A stretch of 34,497 nt of DNA from Legionella sp. km772 (GCF_003989735.1 NZ_RZGQ01000015.1:1-34497); one strand, 5' to 3'; numbered from the stretch's first letter, positions 1-8,157 are shown. A program made the numbers and translations. Notes: a model not told the origin generated them from the letters alone.

Positions 1-113
1 AAACTCATTTAAATCACTTTGCTATTAAGTACAAATTGATTCTTAGAGCGAACCAGATTGCTTGGCAGGAGCTTAAAAATATGGCAGCTTAAAATTGACC
101 GTGCGTAACATGA
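1..113 (+). mobile_element. Probable right end of an insertion sequence, cut by the window edge
   Basis: The histidinol dehydrogenase reading frame on the minus strand stops resembling its family at about position 113. From there leftward lies unrelated DNA that carries a plus-strand open frame ending at 92, about 20 bp before the junction. A coding end followed by a short terminal stretch is the usual layout at an IS end. The terminal bases (about 95-113, GTGCGTAACATGAGT at the edge) are the likely inverted repeat. The other end and any target duplication lie outside the window, so identity and family are inferred only. Confidence 0.5.
3..92 (+). CDS. C-terminal 29 codons of a possible transposase (partial)
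   Basis: This open frame enters from the left edge and ends with TAA at 90-92. The visible residues are basic and aromatic (IKYKLILRANQ, then WQELKNMAA), which would suit the C-terminal tail of an IS transposase. I do not recognise the family with certainty. The call rests mainly on position: the frame ends just before the point where hisD is interrupted. It could equally be the end of an unrelated gene brought in by a rearrangement. Confidence 0.35.
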   Translation, partial: THLNHFAIKYKLILRANQIAWQELKNMAA

Positions 114-529
114 GTTAATAAGGAAGATACTAGGGGTGTATTATTACCACCAGGAACATATAAACCTACACGTTGAATAGGTTTATAACGAGTTGTAATC
201 GAAATTCCAGGGGCAGTATTTAAAGTATTCTCTTCGGGTATGGCTGCTTTATGGTAGTAAGCTATGGTTTTTATGGCTTGTTCAATTGCAGCTAAAGAGT
301 ACGAGTTGATAGAAGCCTTTTTGATTTTGTCGGGCGCTACTTGTAGCTTTTTTAATGTACATTGGTCAAATTCTTTGGTTAATGTAAATAAGGCCTTATC
401 CCCTTGGGTTTTAACTTGTTTAATAATATCAAGAACAGCTTTTTTAATTGAAGATTTTTGAACAGGGCGGTATAAACATTCCTTTTGCTCAAGTGCTGAT
501 AATGATTGCCAATTAATTATAAATAACAT
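89..529 (-). pseudogene. hisD: Histidinol dehydrogenase, truncated to its N-terminal third
   Basis: HisD oxidises L-histidinol to L-histidine with NAD in the last two steps of histidine synthesis and is normally about 430 residues. Here only 146 codons are open. The first 138 or so are good HisD, including KALFTLTKEFD and the nucleotide-fold segment RVGLYVPGGN...PLVSSLL. The last eight residues (THVTHGQF) are foreign and come from the adjoining IS-like DNA. The Zn-binding and catalytic residues lie in the missing part, so the product cannot be active. The start ATG lies 3 bp after the hisG stop, as expected for an operon. The rest of hisD and the later his genes would have to lie beyond the left edge, or be lost. 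Confidence 0.85.
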
Positions 530-532
530 CTC

Positions 533-1414
533 TTACTCCAACATCTTTTCGATAGGTAAAACCAAAATTGAACTTGCTCCAAGCTCTTGAATTTTTTCCA
601 AGGTGCTCCAAAATACGCCTTCACTAGAAACCACATGTACGGCCACTTTGTCTTTAGTTTCGGGCAGGGGGAGTATAGTCGGTGACTCCGCGCCCGGAAG
701 TTGCATGGCAATAGCATGTAAGGCCTGGACAGGAGCATGAAACACAATATATTTACGCTCTTGAGCTTGCTGTACGGCTTGGATACGCCGCATGAGCATG
801 TTAAATAACTGCTCTTGTTCTAAATTAAAGACTTTCTTAGCTTGGATAAAAATGGCTTGGCTCTCTAATAAGACATCCACTTCTTTGAGCTTGTTGTCTT
901 CTAAAGTTTGTCCGCTGGAAACTAAGTCACAAATGGCATCGGCCATGCCCATTCGAGGAGCAACTTCAACAGACCCCGCGAGGATGAGGCTCTCAGCAAG
1001 AATCTTATATTTTTTAAGATATTGATTTAAAAGCTGCGGATAACTGGTGGCAATCCGTTTTCCTTCTAAACTACCCGGGCCTTGATAATCAAAGTGCTCA
1101 GGAACAGCGAGCGATAAACGGCAAGAGCAAGAGCCTAGGGAGAACATCTTAGTGTATTGTTTATGAGGATGGGCTAAGGCAGCCTCTAATAAAACATTTT
1201 CACCTACTAGACCGCCGTCACATAATTTATCAAAAACAAGGGTTGGAATGTCATCATCGCGGACAAAGAGTAAATCTATAGGGAAATTGTCAACATGAGT
1301 TAATAGGGCATTGTGCTTGATGCGAAATTTTAAGCCACAACGTTGTAAAAGGGTAAGAGATTCTTCTGATAAACGACCTTTTTTTTGTAATGCTAAACGT
1401 AAACGACTACTCAC
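533..1414 (-). CDS. hisG: ATP phosphoribosyltransferase, long form
   Basis: HisG joins ATP and PRPP to give phosphoribosyl-ATP, the first and feedback-inhibited step of histidine synthesis. The 293 residues match the long, self-regulated type throughout. The N-terminal catalytic domain shows LRLALQKKGRLS, FVRDDDIP and GKRIATSYP, with the PRPP-binding stretch NGSVEVAPR-like (LAGSVEVAPRMG) followed by ADAICDLVSSG. The C-terminal ACT-like histidine-binding domain ends ELGASSILVLPIEKM, almost as in enterobacteria. The start is GTG at 1412-1414, overlapping the stop of the upstream regulator as GTGA, so translation is probably coupled. The product is soluble and hexameric in the family. The gene looks intact although the next gene, hisD, is destroyed. 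Confidence 0.95.
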   Translation of the reverse strand: MSSRLRLALQKKGRLSEESLTLLQRCGLKFRIKHNALLTHVDNFPIDLLFVRDDDIPTLVFDKLCDGGLVGENVLLEAALAHPHKQYTKMFSLGSCSCRLSLAVPEHFDYQGPGSLEGKRIATSYPQLLNQYLKKYKILAESLILAGSVEVAPRMGMADAICDLVSSGQTLEDNKLKEVDVLLESQAIFIQAKKVFNLEQEQLFNMLMRRIQAVQQAQERKYIVFHAPVQALHAIAMQLPGAESPTILPLPETKDKVAVHVVSSEGVFWSTLEKIQELGASSILVLPIEKMLE

Positions 1415-1707
1415 AGCTGTTCCTTCCTATCGGCAATTAAATTGTAACCCCCTGTGCCAAAACTTAAGCAGCGGGCAACACGGGTAATGGTGGTAACACT
1501 TACACCCGTTTGATCATGAATACTACGGTAAGGAATGCCTTGACGTAGCAAAGGAATGACTTGCCAGCGATCAGACATCGATTCGAGCTCGGCTGGGGTG
1601 CATAAGTCAGTAAAAAATTGCAGCGCTTCTTGCTCATTAGTTAATAGGCTAATCGAATGCATTAAGTCTGATAAAGCTGAATGATTTAAATGAGTATGTG
1701 ATTTCAT
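1411..1707 (-). CDS. TrpR/YerC-family repressor heading the his operon
   Basis: This 98-residue all-helical protein is of the TrpR fold, YerC/YecD branch. Members have a helix-turn-helix that binds an operator, often with an amino acid as co-repressor. The family signature is visible as TPAELESMSDRWQVIPLL, then the DNA-binding helices IPYRSIHDQTGVSVTTITR, with RCLSFGTGGYNLI after them. In Firmicutes the same branch has been proposed as a histidine-operon regulator (HisR). Here it is the first gene of the his operon and overlaps hisG by 4 bp, which supports that role. A palindrome 18 bp upstream of its ATG is a likely operator, so it probably represses itself and hisG. The co-repressor (histidine) is an inference. 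Confidence 0.85.
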   Translation of the reverse strand: MKSHTHLNHSALSDLMHSISLLTNEQEALQFFTDLCTPAELESMSDRWQVIPLLRQGIPYRSIHDQTGVSVTTITRVARCLSFGTGGYNLIADRKEQL

Positions 1708-1724
1708 GATAATGTATTAATGTG

Positions 1725-1741
1725 TTGTTATGATGTAACAA
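1725..1741. promoter_or_regulatory. Palindrome upstream of the his regulator, candidate operator
   Basis: The sequence is TTGTTA-TGATG-TAACAA, two perfect 6-bp arms around 5 bases, in the 134-bp gap between the divergent his and cyd operons. It lies 18-34 bp upstream of the regulator's ATG, where a repressor would block RNA polymerase. It is the only clear dyad in the gap. Assignment to the TrpR-like protein is inferred from position. Confidence 0.5.
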
Positions 1742-1841
1742 AGCATATTATCAAATTATGCAACTGTCAATAGTGATTATCCGTGAATTTTTTGCAGAAA
1801 TAGTGTAGGATATTGGTAGTGCATTTCAGTGAGTCTTCGCT

Positions 1842-2033
1842 ATGAAACTACTTACTCGCGATATATCCTTAACCCTTATCGTTAAGCTGTTGTTGCTCTT
1901 TTTATTATGGTGGTTTTGTGTCCGGACAATGCATCCTACGCTTGAAACAAAAGAGGCTTGGCTCCTAGGATCCAAAAAACAAGCGCTTTCTTCCCAACCA
2001 ATAAAAGGTGATATTAATGATTCCAGCAAGTGA
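1842..2033 (+). CDS. cydP: Cytochrome bd oxidase small subunit CydP
   Basis: This is a 63-residue protein with one strongly hydrophobic N-terminal helix (roughly residues 9-27, LTLIVKLLLLFLLWWFCV) and a short polar tail. Its size, the motif MKLLTRDISLTLIVKL and its position directly before cydA match the small protein annotated as CydP in gammaproteobacteria with a bd oxidase. It probably sits in the inner membrane against CydA, as other single-helix bd subunits do; its exact role is not established. Its last 17 bases overlap the start of cydA, so the two are probably translated together. No strong ribosome binding site is seen before its own ATG. Confidence 0.8.
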   Translation: MKLLTRDISLTLIVKLLLLFLLWWFCVRTMHPTLETKEAWLLGSKKQALSSQPIKGDINDSSK

Positions 2034-3549
2034 AGTGGTTGATCTTTCCCGTTTACAATTTGCGTTAACCGCACTCTACCATTTTCTCTTTGTGCCGTTG
2101 ACCTTAGGTTTTTCGGTCATGCTTGCCATTATGGAAACAGTCTATGTCATGACCGGGCGCGAAATATGGAAAAAAATGGTCAAGTATTGGGGTGTTCTCT
2201 TTGGAATTAACTTTGTATTAGGAGTGGCCACAGGCCTCACCATGGAATTCCAGTTTGGCACCAATTGGGCTTATTACTCTCACTATGTCGGCGACGTATT
2301 TGGGGCGCCCTTGGCTATTGAAGGGATGATGGCTTTCTTTTTAGAAGCAACTTTCGTCGGGTTATTTTTCTTTGGCTGGAATAAACTATCAAAATTTAAA
2401 CATATGGTTTGTACCTGGCTATTGGCTTTAGGCACGAATCTATCAGCCTTGTGGATTTTAATTGCTAATGGTTGGATGCAAAACCCCGTTGGGGCTTATT
2501 TTGACTATAAAACAATGCGTATGGAGGTAGAAAGCTTCTACGACATTATGTTTAATCCCGTGGCGCAAGCGAAGTTTGTACATACCATAAGTGCAGGTTA
2601 TGTTACTGGGGCGATGTTTATTTTATCTATCAGTGCTTATTTTCTTTTACGGGGTCGTAATAAAGAATTTGCTAAACGCTCGATGACTGTTGCGGTATCT
2701 TTTGGCCTAGCCTCTGCTTTATCGGTGGTGGTATTAGGTGATGAAAGCGGTTATGTGGCTAATGCCAACCAAAAAATGAAGCTTGCTACTATGGAAGCGA
2801 TGTGGCATACCGAAAAAGCACCCGCTAGCATTACGGTTTTTGGTATTCCTGATGAGAAAAATTTAACGACCAAATACGCAATTGATATCCCTTATGTTTT
2901 AGGGATTATAGCTACGCGCTCTTTTAATACCCAGTTAGAGGGTATTGTCGAGTTAATAGAGCAAGGCAAGCTAAAAATTAAAGATGGAATGTTGGCCTAT
3001 CAAGCTTTGCTTGCTTTGCAAAAAAATCCTAATGATGAGGAAGCAAAAGCCTTATTAGACGCTCATAAAAATAGCTTAGGCTACGCTCTTTTATTGAAGA
3101 AATACACTGAAAATGTGACTGATGCTACTGAAGAGCAAATTAATTTAGCTGCTAATGATTTAAAACCTAAAGTCTTACCCATGTTTTTTGCATTTCGTAT
3201 CATGGTGGCTTGTGGCTTGTACTTTATTTTATTATTTGCTACAGGATTTTATTTATCAGCGCGGCATAAATTACACTATGCTCGATGGTACCACCGGATT
3301 GCATTTTATTCCTTACCTCTTCCCTGGATAGCTGCTGAACTAGGATGGGTTGTTGCGGAATATGGCCGTCAACCTTGGGTAGTACAAGGAATTTTACCTA
3401 CCTTTATGGGGGCGTCCTCATTGAGTTCTAGCCAAGTAATAACCTCTATTACCGGATTTGTATTGTTTTATACTATTCTGGCTGTGGTTGAGCTTTATTT
3501 GATGGTCAAATACATCCGCCTAGGCCCTGACGGAATGCACGCGCACTAA
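2017..3549 (+). CDS. cydA: Cytochrome bd ubiquinol oxidase subunit I
   Basis: CydA carries the quinol site and the three hemes (b558, b595, d) of the bd terminal oxidase of the inner membrane, which works at low oxygen without pumping protons. The 510 residues match the enterobacterial long-Q-loop type. The N-terminus LSRLQFALTALYHFLFVPLTLG contains the heme-ligand His (His22 here); KFVHTISAGYVTGAMF has the second His, FAFRIMVACG the ligand Met, and the Q-loop includes VLGDESGY and IPYALGI-like (IPYVLGIIATRS). I chose ATG 2017 because AAGGTG lies 6 bases before it and the family starts there; a GTG at 2008 would add three residues. The gene lies in a cydP-A-B-X operon. Confidence 0.96.
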   Translation: MIPASEVVDLSRLQFALTALYHFLFVPLTLGFSVMLAIMETVYVMTGREIWKKMVKYWGVLFGINFVLGVATGLTMEFQFGTNWAYYSHYVGDVFGAPLAIEGMMAFFLEATFVGLFFFGWNKLSKFKHMVCTWLLALGTNLSALWILIANGWMQNPVGAYFDYKTMRMEVESFYDIMFNPVAQAKFVHTISAGYVTGAMFILSISAYFLLRGRNKEFAKRSMTVAVSFGLASALSVVVLGDESGYVANANQKMKLATMEAMWHTEKAPASITVFGIPDEKNLTTKYAIDIPYVLGIIATRSFNTQLEGIVELIEQGKLKIKDGMLAYQALLALQKNPNDEEAKALLDAHKNSLGYALLLKKYTENVTDATEEQINLAANDLKPKVLPMFFAFRIMVACGLYFILLFATGFYLSARHKLHYARWYHRIAFYSLPLPWIAAELGWVVAEYGRQPWVVQGILPTFMGASSLSSSQVITSITGFVLFYTILAVVELYLMVKYIRLGPDGMHAH

Positions 3550-3563
3550 TTGAGGAGAGGATT

Positions 3564-4697
3564 ATGCCTTTAGATTATGAAACATTAAGAGTCATTTGGT
3601 GGTTGTTAATTGGTATTCTATTGATTGGTTTTGCTATTATGGATGGCTTTGATCTGGGCGTTGCTATGTGGCTACCATGGCTTGGCAAAACCGATATGGA
3701 ACGTCGGGTGTTAATCAATAGTATTGCTCCTACCTGGGAGGGTAATCAGGTTTGGTTCATTCTTGGGGGTGGTGCTATTTTTGCAGCATGGCCTGATTTA
3801 TATGCTTTATCGTTTTCAGGTTTTTATTTGGCCATGCTTTTGATACTTTTAGCGCTTATCTTAAGGCCAGTGGGTTTTAAGTACCGCTCAAAGCTTGAGA
3901 ACCCAACCTGGCGCAGTATGTGGGATTGGGCTTTATTTATTGGCGGCTTTGTCCCTGCCTTAATTTTTGGGGTTGCTGTAGGTAACGTCATTCAAGGCGT
4001 ACCCTTTTACTTTGATGATAGCTTACGACTCTTTTATACGGGTAGCTTTGTTGAACTGCTAAATCCCTTTGCTCTGGGTTGTGGCTTATTATCCGTGCTA
4101 ATGCTAGCCATGCATGGTGCTTTTTTTATTCAAGTTAAGACTGAAGGGTTATTACAAGAAAGAGCACGGAAAGTAGCGCGTATAACTGCGCTCCTCGTGG
4201 TGGTATTTTTTCTAGCCTTAGGTTTTTGGACTTACACTGGAGTTAATGGTTACGTCTTACAAGGTTTAGTTCCACACGATGGCCCATCCAACCCCTTATA
4301 CAAACAAGCAATAGTTCAAGCAGGGGCCTGGTTTGCCAATTATAAAGCCTATCCTCTTAGCATAGCAGTGCCTGTACTGAGTATTGTTGCCGCTTTATTC
4401 GCTATAATAGTCGCCCGAAAATCCGTATTGGCCTTTGTCTTGAGTGCCATAAGCGTAGGTTGCTTAATTGCAACTGTAGGTGTCAGTATGTTTCCTTTTA
4501 TTCTGCCATCTTCTACCGATCCAAGGTTCAGCTTGCTGGTCTGGGATAGTTCTTCAAGTCAGCTCACTTTATTTATTATGCTGATAGTCACTATAATTTT
4601 CCTCCCGATTATCCTTGCTTACACAGCATGGGTCTATAGAGTATTAAGAGGAAAAGTCACTGAAAACACTGTTACTAACAGTGACTCAGCCTATTAA
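3564..4697 (+). CDS. cydB: Cytochrome bd ubiquinol oxidase subunit II
   Basis: CydB is the structural partner of CydA in the bd oxidase and is wholly membrane embedded, with about nine helices. The 377-residue product has the family start MPLDYETLRVIWWLLIG followed by IMDGFDLGVAMWLP, then APTWEGNQVWFILGGGAIFAAWP and LRPVGFKYRSK, all typical of CydB. The length is normal (379 in E. coli). A clear GAGGAGAGG ribosome site precedes the ATG, 14 bp after the cydA stop. It is followed 24 bp later by cydX. Nothing suggests decay. Confidence 0.96.
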   Translation: MPLDYETLRVIWWLLIGILLIGFAIMDGFDLGVAMWLPWLGKTDMERRVLINSIAPTWEGNQVWFILGGGAIFAAWPDLYALSFSGFYLAMLLILLALILRPVGFKYRSKLENPTWRSMWDWALFIGGFVPALIFGVAVGNVIQGVPFYFDDSLRLFYTGSFVELLNPFALGCGLLSVLMLAMHGAFFIQVKTEGLLQERARKVARITALLVVVFFLALGFWTYTGVNGYVLQGLVPHDGPSNPLYKQAIVQAGAWFANYKAYPLSIAVPVLSIVAALFAIIVARKSVLAFVLSAISVGCLIATVGVSMFPFILPSSTDPRFSLLVWDSSSSQLTLFIMLIVTIIFLPIILAYTAWVYRVLRGKVTENTVTNSDSAY

Positions 4698-4721
4698 CTG
4701 TGTTTCATTAAGGAGAAAATC

Positions 4722-4838
4722 ATGTGGTATTTTTCTTGGATTTTAGGCACAGGATTAGCCTGTTTTTTTGCTATATTAAATGCAATGTGGCTGGAGTTGC
4801 GTGATACCGATACAACAAACCTTGACTCTAAACTTTAA
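4722..4838 (+). CDS. cydX: Cytochrome bd small subunit CydX (38 residues)
   Basis: This is a short open frame directly after cydB. The translation begins MWYFSWILGTGLACFFAI, then LNAMWLELRD, and ends with a polar tail. It matches the CydX/YbgT family start (MWYFAWILG in E. coli) and its usual 37-40 residues: one inner-membrane helix, then an acidic cytoplasmic or periplasmic end. CydX stabilises the heme d/b595 site of CydAB in E. coli. The ribosome site AAGGAGA lies 7 bases before the ATG. With CydP it makes this oxidase a four-gene operon with two microprotein subunits. Confidence 0.93.
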   Translation: MWYFSWILGTGLACFFAILNAMWLELRDTDTTNLDSKL

Positions 4839-4866
4839 CGCGAGTGAGCTTCTAAGCTACGAAAAG

Positions 4867-4937
4867 CGTCATTGCGAACCCTGGCGAAGCCATCTAGCTA
4901 ATAGCTGGTAAAACTCCAGCTCTGGTTTGCAATGACG
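4867..4937. repeat. Palindromic intergenic repeat after the cyd operon
   Basis: The outer arms are CGTCATTGCGAACC (4867-4880) and GGTTTGCAATGACG (4924-4937), complementary with one G:T pair. An inner stem GCTGG/CCAGC lies between them. The GTCATTGCGA...GCAATGAC pattern is the form of dispersed palindromic repeats seen in many gammaproteobacterial and rickettsial genomes. It lies between two genes that converge, so it may also act as a transcription end. Confidence 0.7.
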
Positions 4938-4991
4938 TCCTGTGAGCAATACTAGCTACTTTAAGATTTGATAACTCTAAATTGATAATTA

Positions 4992-5861
4992 TTAAAAAAG
5001 TGGATGTTCGTTCCATAGTTGAGCTAGTCCCTCTTTATAGCTAGGGTATTTCAAGGCAACCTTGAGTTCCTCTTTTATTTTTAAATTAGAAACCCGGCGA
5101 TTACTGCTGTAAAACTCCTGTTCCATTAGCGATAAAGGGGTTTCGGAAAATAAAATTAGAGGTAGCTGTTCTCGGTTGAGAAGGGAGCAGGCATATTGAT
5201 CGACAACATGGACGGGTGCTGGCTCATCATCTGAAACATTATAAATGGCTAAGGGGGAAGGTGAGTTTATAGAGGCGAGAAGGGTCGAGGCGATATCATC
5301 AACATGAATACGACAAAAGACTTGTCCTTCTTTAAAGATACTGTATTTTTTACCTTGTATTATACGCTCAATGGCGTTTCTACCTGGACCATAGATACCT
5401 GAGAGTCTAAAAATCTGTAGTGGCAACTGATTTTCCTCAGCAAAACAAAGCCACGCCTTCTCTGCTGCTAAACGAGCCATGCCGCTCGCGGTATGCGGTC
5501 TACACTCAGTTCTTTCATTAACCCACTCTCCTTGATGATCACCATAGACACCAGTGGATGAAAGATAAGCTAACCATTGAATGTGGGAAGCGTATTTTTT
5601 AAGTAATTCGCCGTACTTGACTAAGACTAAGTCACCTACGTTATTAATTGGCGGAATGGAAACCAACACATGAGTTGCTTGGCTTAAATGTTTTTCCATC
5701 TCTGGGGAATTGAAGTCAATCAACTCTATCGGAGGTTTAATTTTGGGCTGCGCATCGGGATTGCGGGAGGTGCCCACCACCCTAAAATTTTGTGCAAGTA
5801 GTTTAAATGCAAGCGTTTTAGCGCTATAACCTAAGCCCAAAATTAACAAATAAGGATTCAT
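4992..5861 (-). CDS. NAD-dependent epimerase/dehydratase-like SDR protein (YeeZ type)
   Basis: This is a 289-residue extended short-chain dehydrogenase fold. The nucleotide-binding loop is near the N-terminus (LLILGLGYSAKTLA, a GxGxxxxxxA variant), followed by VVGTSRN. A YLSSTGVYGDHQG segment gives the catalytic-region Ser/Thr and Tyr, and FRLSGIYGPGRNAIERI is the usual motif of the substrate side. RIHVDDIASTL and YNVSDDEPA follow, as in YeeZ/YbjT-like epimerase relatives. The substrate is not known. It starts 28 bp after the stop of the KgtP-like transporter on the same strand, so they may be cotranscribed, but no functional link is obvious. Confidence 0.8.
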   Translation of the reverse strand: MNPYLLILGLGYSAKTLAFKLLAQNFRVVGTSRNPDAQPKIKPPIELIDFNSPEMEKHLSQATHVLVSIPPINNVGDLVLVKYGELLKKYASHIQWLAYLSSTGVYGDHQGEWVNERTECRPHTASGMARLAAEKAWLCFAEENQLPLQIFRLSGIYGPGRNAIERIIQGKKYSIFKEGQVFCRIHVDDIASTLLASINSPSPLAIYNVSDDEPAPVHVVDQYACSLLNREQLPLILFSETPLSLMEQEFYSSNRRVSNLKIKEELKVALKYPSYKEGLAQLWNEHPLF

Positions 5862-5889
5862 CGTTTGTCCGCTCTTTTCTGGTCAAGCC

Positions 5890-7245
5890 TTAGTAACTAG
5901 CGCAATACTTTTGTGCATTCGACAATGAGTCGTCCTTATCATCTATGAGCCCATCCTGTGCGCTTAAAAAGCCTTTAGCATCTGGGTCGCGCATAAACAG
6001 TGCAACGATAAAAACAAAGGCACATAAGACCGTTACATACCAATAAAAACTAGACTCCATACCTAAGGATTTAAATTTTAACGCTACGAATTCGGCTGAG
6101 CCGCCAAAAATAGCATTGCCCAGTGCATAGGAAAGACCTACGCCTAAAGCCCGTACTTCAGTTGGAAAAAATTCAGCTTTTATCAAGCCGCTGATCGAAG
6201 TATAAAAACTGATGAGTATTAAAGCGGTCAACACTAAAGCAAAAGCTGCATAAGGATTATTCACTCCTGCTAGAGTATACATAATGGGTATTGTGCTTAG
6301 CGTTGTTAGCGCGCCAAAATAAATCATTGAAGCTCTCCGGCCGATTTTATCGGATAGAGCGCCAAATAAGGGTTGTAATAACATAAAAACAAAAAGAGCA
6401 CTGGTCATAATAATACTTGCGGTTTTAGCTTCTAGACCTACCGTATTGACTAAATATTTTTGCATGTAGGTCGTATAAGTATAAAACACTAAAGAACCAC
6501 CCGCTGTAAAGCTAATTACAGTTAAAAAGGCAACTTTATGTTTCATTAAAGTACTCATAGTGCCAGCATTTTTATTATTTAATGTTTTAGAAGAAGCTGT
6601 TTCCTTTAATGATTTTCGCAAGAAGAGGGCAATAACAGCGGCAAAGGCACCTAACACAAAAGGTATTCGCCAACCCCAGCTGTATAATTGCTCCGTTGAT
6701 AACCAGGATTGCAATATCACTAAAGTTAGAACTGCTATTAATTGCCCTCCAATTAGGGTTACGTATTGAAAAGAAGCAAAAAATCCGCGCCGTCCCTTTA
6801 GAGCCACTTCACTCATATAAGTTGCACTGGTACCGTATTCACCACCAACAGATAAGCCTTGGAGCAGGCGAGCTATTAATAACAGAACTGGTGCAGTGGT
6901 ACCAATCGATTGATAAGTGGGGAGGCAGGCTATCATTAAGGAACCTAAACACATCATCATCACTGAGGTGATCATTGATGCTTTTCTCCCTTTCTTATCG
7001 GCCAACCGTCCAAAAAACCAGCCTCCAATGGGACGCATGAAAAAACCCACCGCAAAAACACCGGCGGTATTTAATAATTGAGTAGTGGGATCTGTACTGG
7101 GGAAAAACGCAGGTGCAAAATAAATGGCGCAAAAAGAGTAAATATAAAAATCAAACCATTCGACTAAATTTCCTGAAGAAGCCCCCATAATCGCCATAAC
7201 TTGTTTTCTATTATCTTCCTGCATAGATTTTTTCTCTTCTAACAT
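5890..7245 (-). CDS. kgtP: 2-oxoglutarate:proton symporter-like MFS permease
   Basis: This is a 451-residue major facilitator protein of the metabolite:H+ symporter (MHS) group with 12 predicted helices. It closely follows E. coli KgtP along its length: [19 protein letters not shown] at the N-terminus, the loop 2-3 signature [54 protein letters not shown], the second loop signature [12 protein letters not shown], and [18 protein letters not shown]. KgtP imports 2-oxoglutarate with protons across the inner membrane, which would suit a bacterium feeding on host-derived carboxylic and amino acids. The start at 7245 has AGGA 9 bases upstream; Met8 is an alternative. Substrate by homology only. 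Confidence 0.88.
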   Translation of the reverse strand: MLEEKKSMQEDNRKQVMAIMGASSGNLVEWFDFYIYSFCAIYFAPAFFPSTDPTTQLLNTAGVFAVGFFMRPIGGWFFGRLADKKGRKASMITSVMMMCLGSLMIACLPTYQSIGTTAPVLLLIARLLQGLSVGGEYGTSATYMSEVALKGRRGFFASFQYVTLIGGQLIAVLTLVILQSWLSTEQLYSWGWRIPFVLGAFAAVIALFLRKSLKETASSKTLNNKNAGTMSTLMKHKVAFLTVISFTAGGSLVFYTYTTYMQKYLVNTVGLEAKTASIIMTSALFVFMLLQPLFGALSDKIGRRASMIYFGALTTLSTIPIMYTLAGVNNPYAAFALVLTALILISFYTSISGLIKAEFFPTEVRALGVGLSYALGNAIFGGSAEFVALKFKSLGMESSFYWYVTVLCAFVFIVALFMRDPDAKGFLSAQDGLIDDKDDSLSNAQKYCASY

Positions 7246-7389
7246 CGACTCAAATCCTATATCTCATTGGTTTTAGTACTCTTAGCACCGTCCAAGAATA
7301 TTGTGGTTTTTGATTATGCTACGAGCTCTTTATTTTTGTAAATAGAATAATAAAAAAGACTAGATTTGATGGGGTAAATTGGAAAATAA

Positions 7390-7419
7390 TTACTACTTGT
7401 CCCGCGGGGCAAGTAGTAA
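7390..7419 (-). terminator. Rho-independent terminator after the 7428-8069 gene
   Basis: TTACTACTTG and CAAGTAGTAA form a 10-bp stem, extended by C:G pairs to a GC-rich loop. On the minus strand it follows the gene stop by 8 bp and is followed by the U-rich run ATTATTTTCC. Confidence 0.8.
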
Positions 7420-7427
7420 ATAGCAAG

Positions 7428-8069
7428 TTAGGAACGTAAAAACGCAGTTAAGTCATCCTCTTTGGAATCATCAATAGTGAAACGATCGACATTTTGGGGT
7501 TTAAAGCCATTAATTAAGGTAACCAAAGGACGAGTAAATAAACTAATCATTGATTTAATGTAACTGGCCACGCTTAACACAAAAGCCGTGCCTGCTAATA
7601 ATAGGTTCGCCGTGGCTTTATCAAGATGCTTTTCCTGATCACATTGCTGAAAACCAAATTTAATGGCTAGCGCTTGTATAGCTTCCCAGATAGCGGCTGC
7701 AGTTAAACCAAGGGAAGCTAATCCTGCTAAAGCGGGGAGGGCTGTAGCCCCTACAACTTCGTCGAAATAATCATAACCATCATAAAGTGCGTCAAAGAGA
7801 TATAAATGTTTTATTGCTTCATTAGATACTTGTCCTAATAAACTGTAGGGCCTACTTATAGCTAAATGTTGTAACTCCTCCCAATTATTAATAGGGAAGG
7901 TTTTATATAATTTTACAAAAAGCGAATTCAAATGATCGTCATAATTTTGAAAAAAATTTTTCTTAGGATCCGGTTTGGGTTGGTTTTTGAAGGTTCGTTT
8001 AGAAAAAAAATTCGGCACATCTATCTCCCTCATGATTAAAGAGTACAAATTGTAATCAATTTCTTGCAA
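7428..8069 (-). CDS. Hypothetical membrane protein with two central hydrophobic segments
   Basis: I do not recognise a family for this 213-residue protein. The first 100 residues are soluble and mixed in charge, with NYDDHLNSLFVKLYKTFPI and an aromatic-rich stretch LYLFDALYDGYDYFDE. Two hydrophobic segments follow (about residues 107-135, rich in Ala/Leu/Gly, and about 153-185), consistent with a membrane hairpin. The last 24 residues are polar and acidic (IDDSKEDDLTAFLRS). A soluble N-part, hairpin and acidic tail are common among Legionella type IV substrates, but that is only a resemblance. Met1 at 8069 and Met13 at 8033 are both possible starts. It stands alone, divergent from prfB, with its own terminator. 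Confidence 0.65.
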   Translation of the reverse strand: MQEIDYNLYSLIMREIDVPNFFSKRTFKNQPKPDPKKNFFQNYDDHLNSLFVKLYKTFPINNWEELQHLAISRPYSLLGQVSNEAIKHLYLFDALYDGYDYFDEVVGATALPALAGLASLGLTAAAIWEAIQALAIKFGFQQCDQEKHLDKATANLLLAGTAFVLSVASYIKSMISLFTRPLVTLINGFKPQNVDRFTIDDSKEDDLTAFLRS

Positions 8070-8157
8070 TAAAAAAAGATCTTAATCGGTATTTATAGAA
8101 GTAAACGCAGTTTCCTTGTAAAATCCTCTTTTTGACCTAATTGATACAGAGATACTG

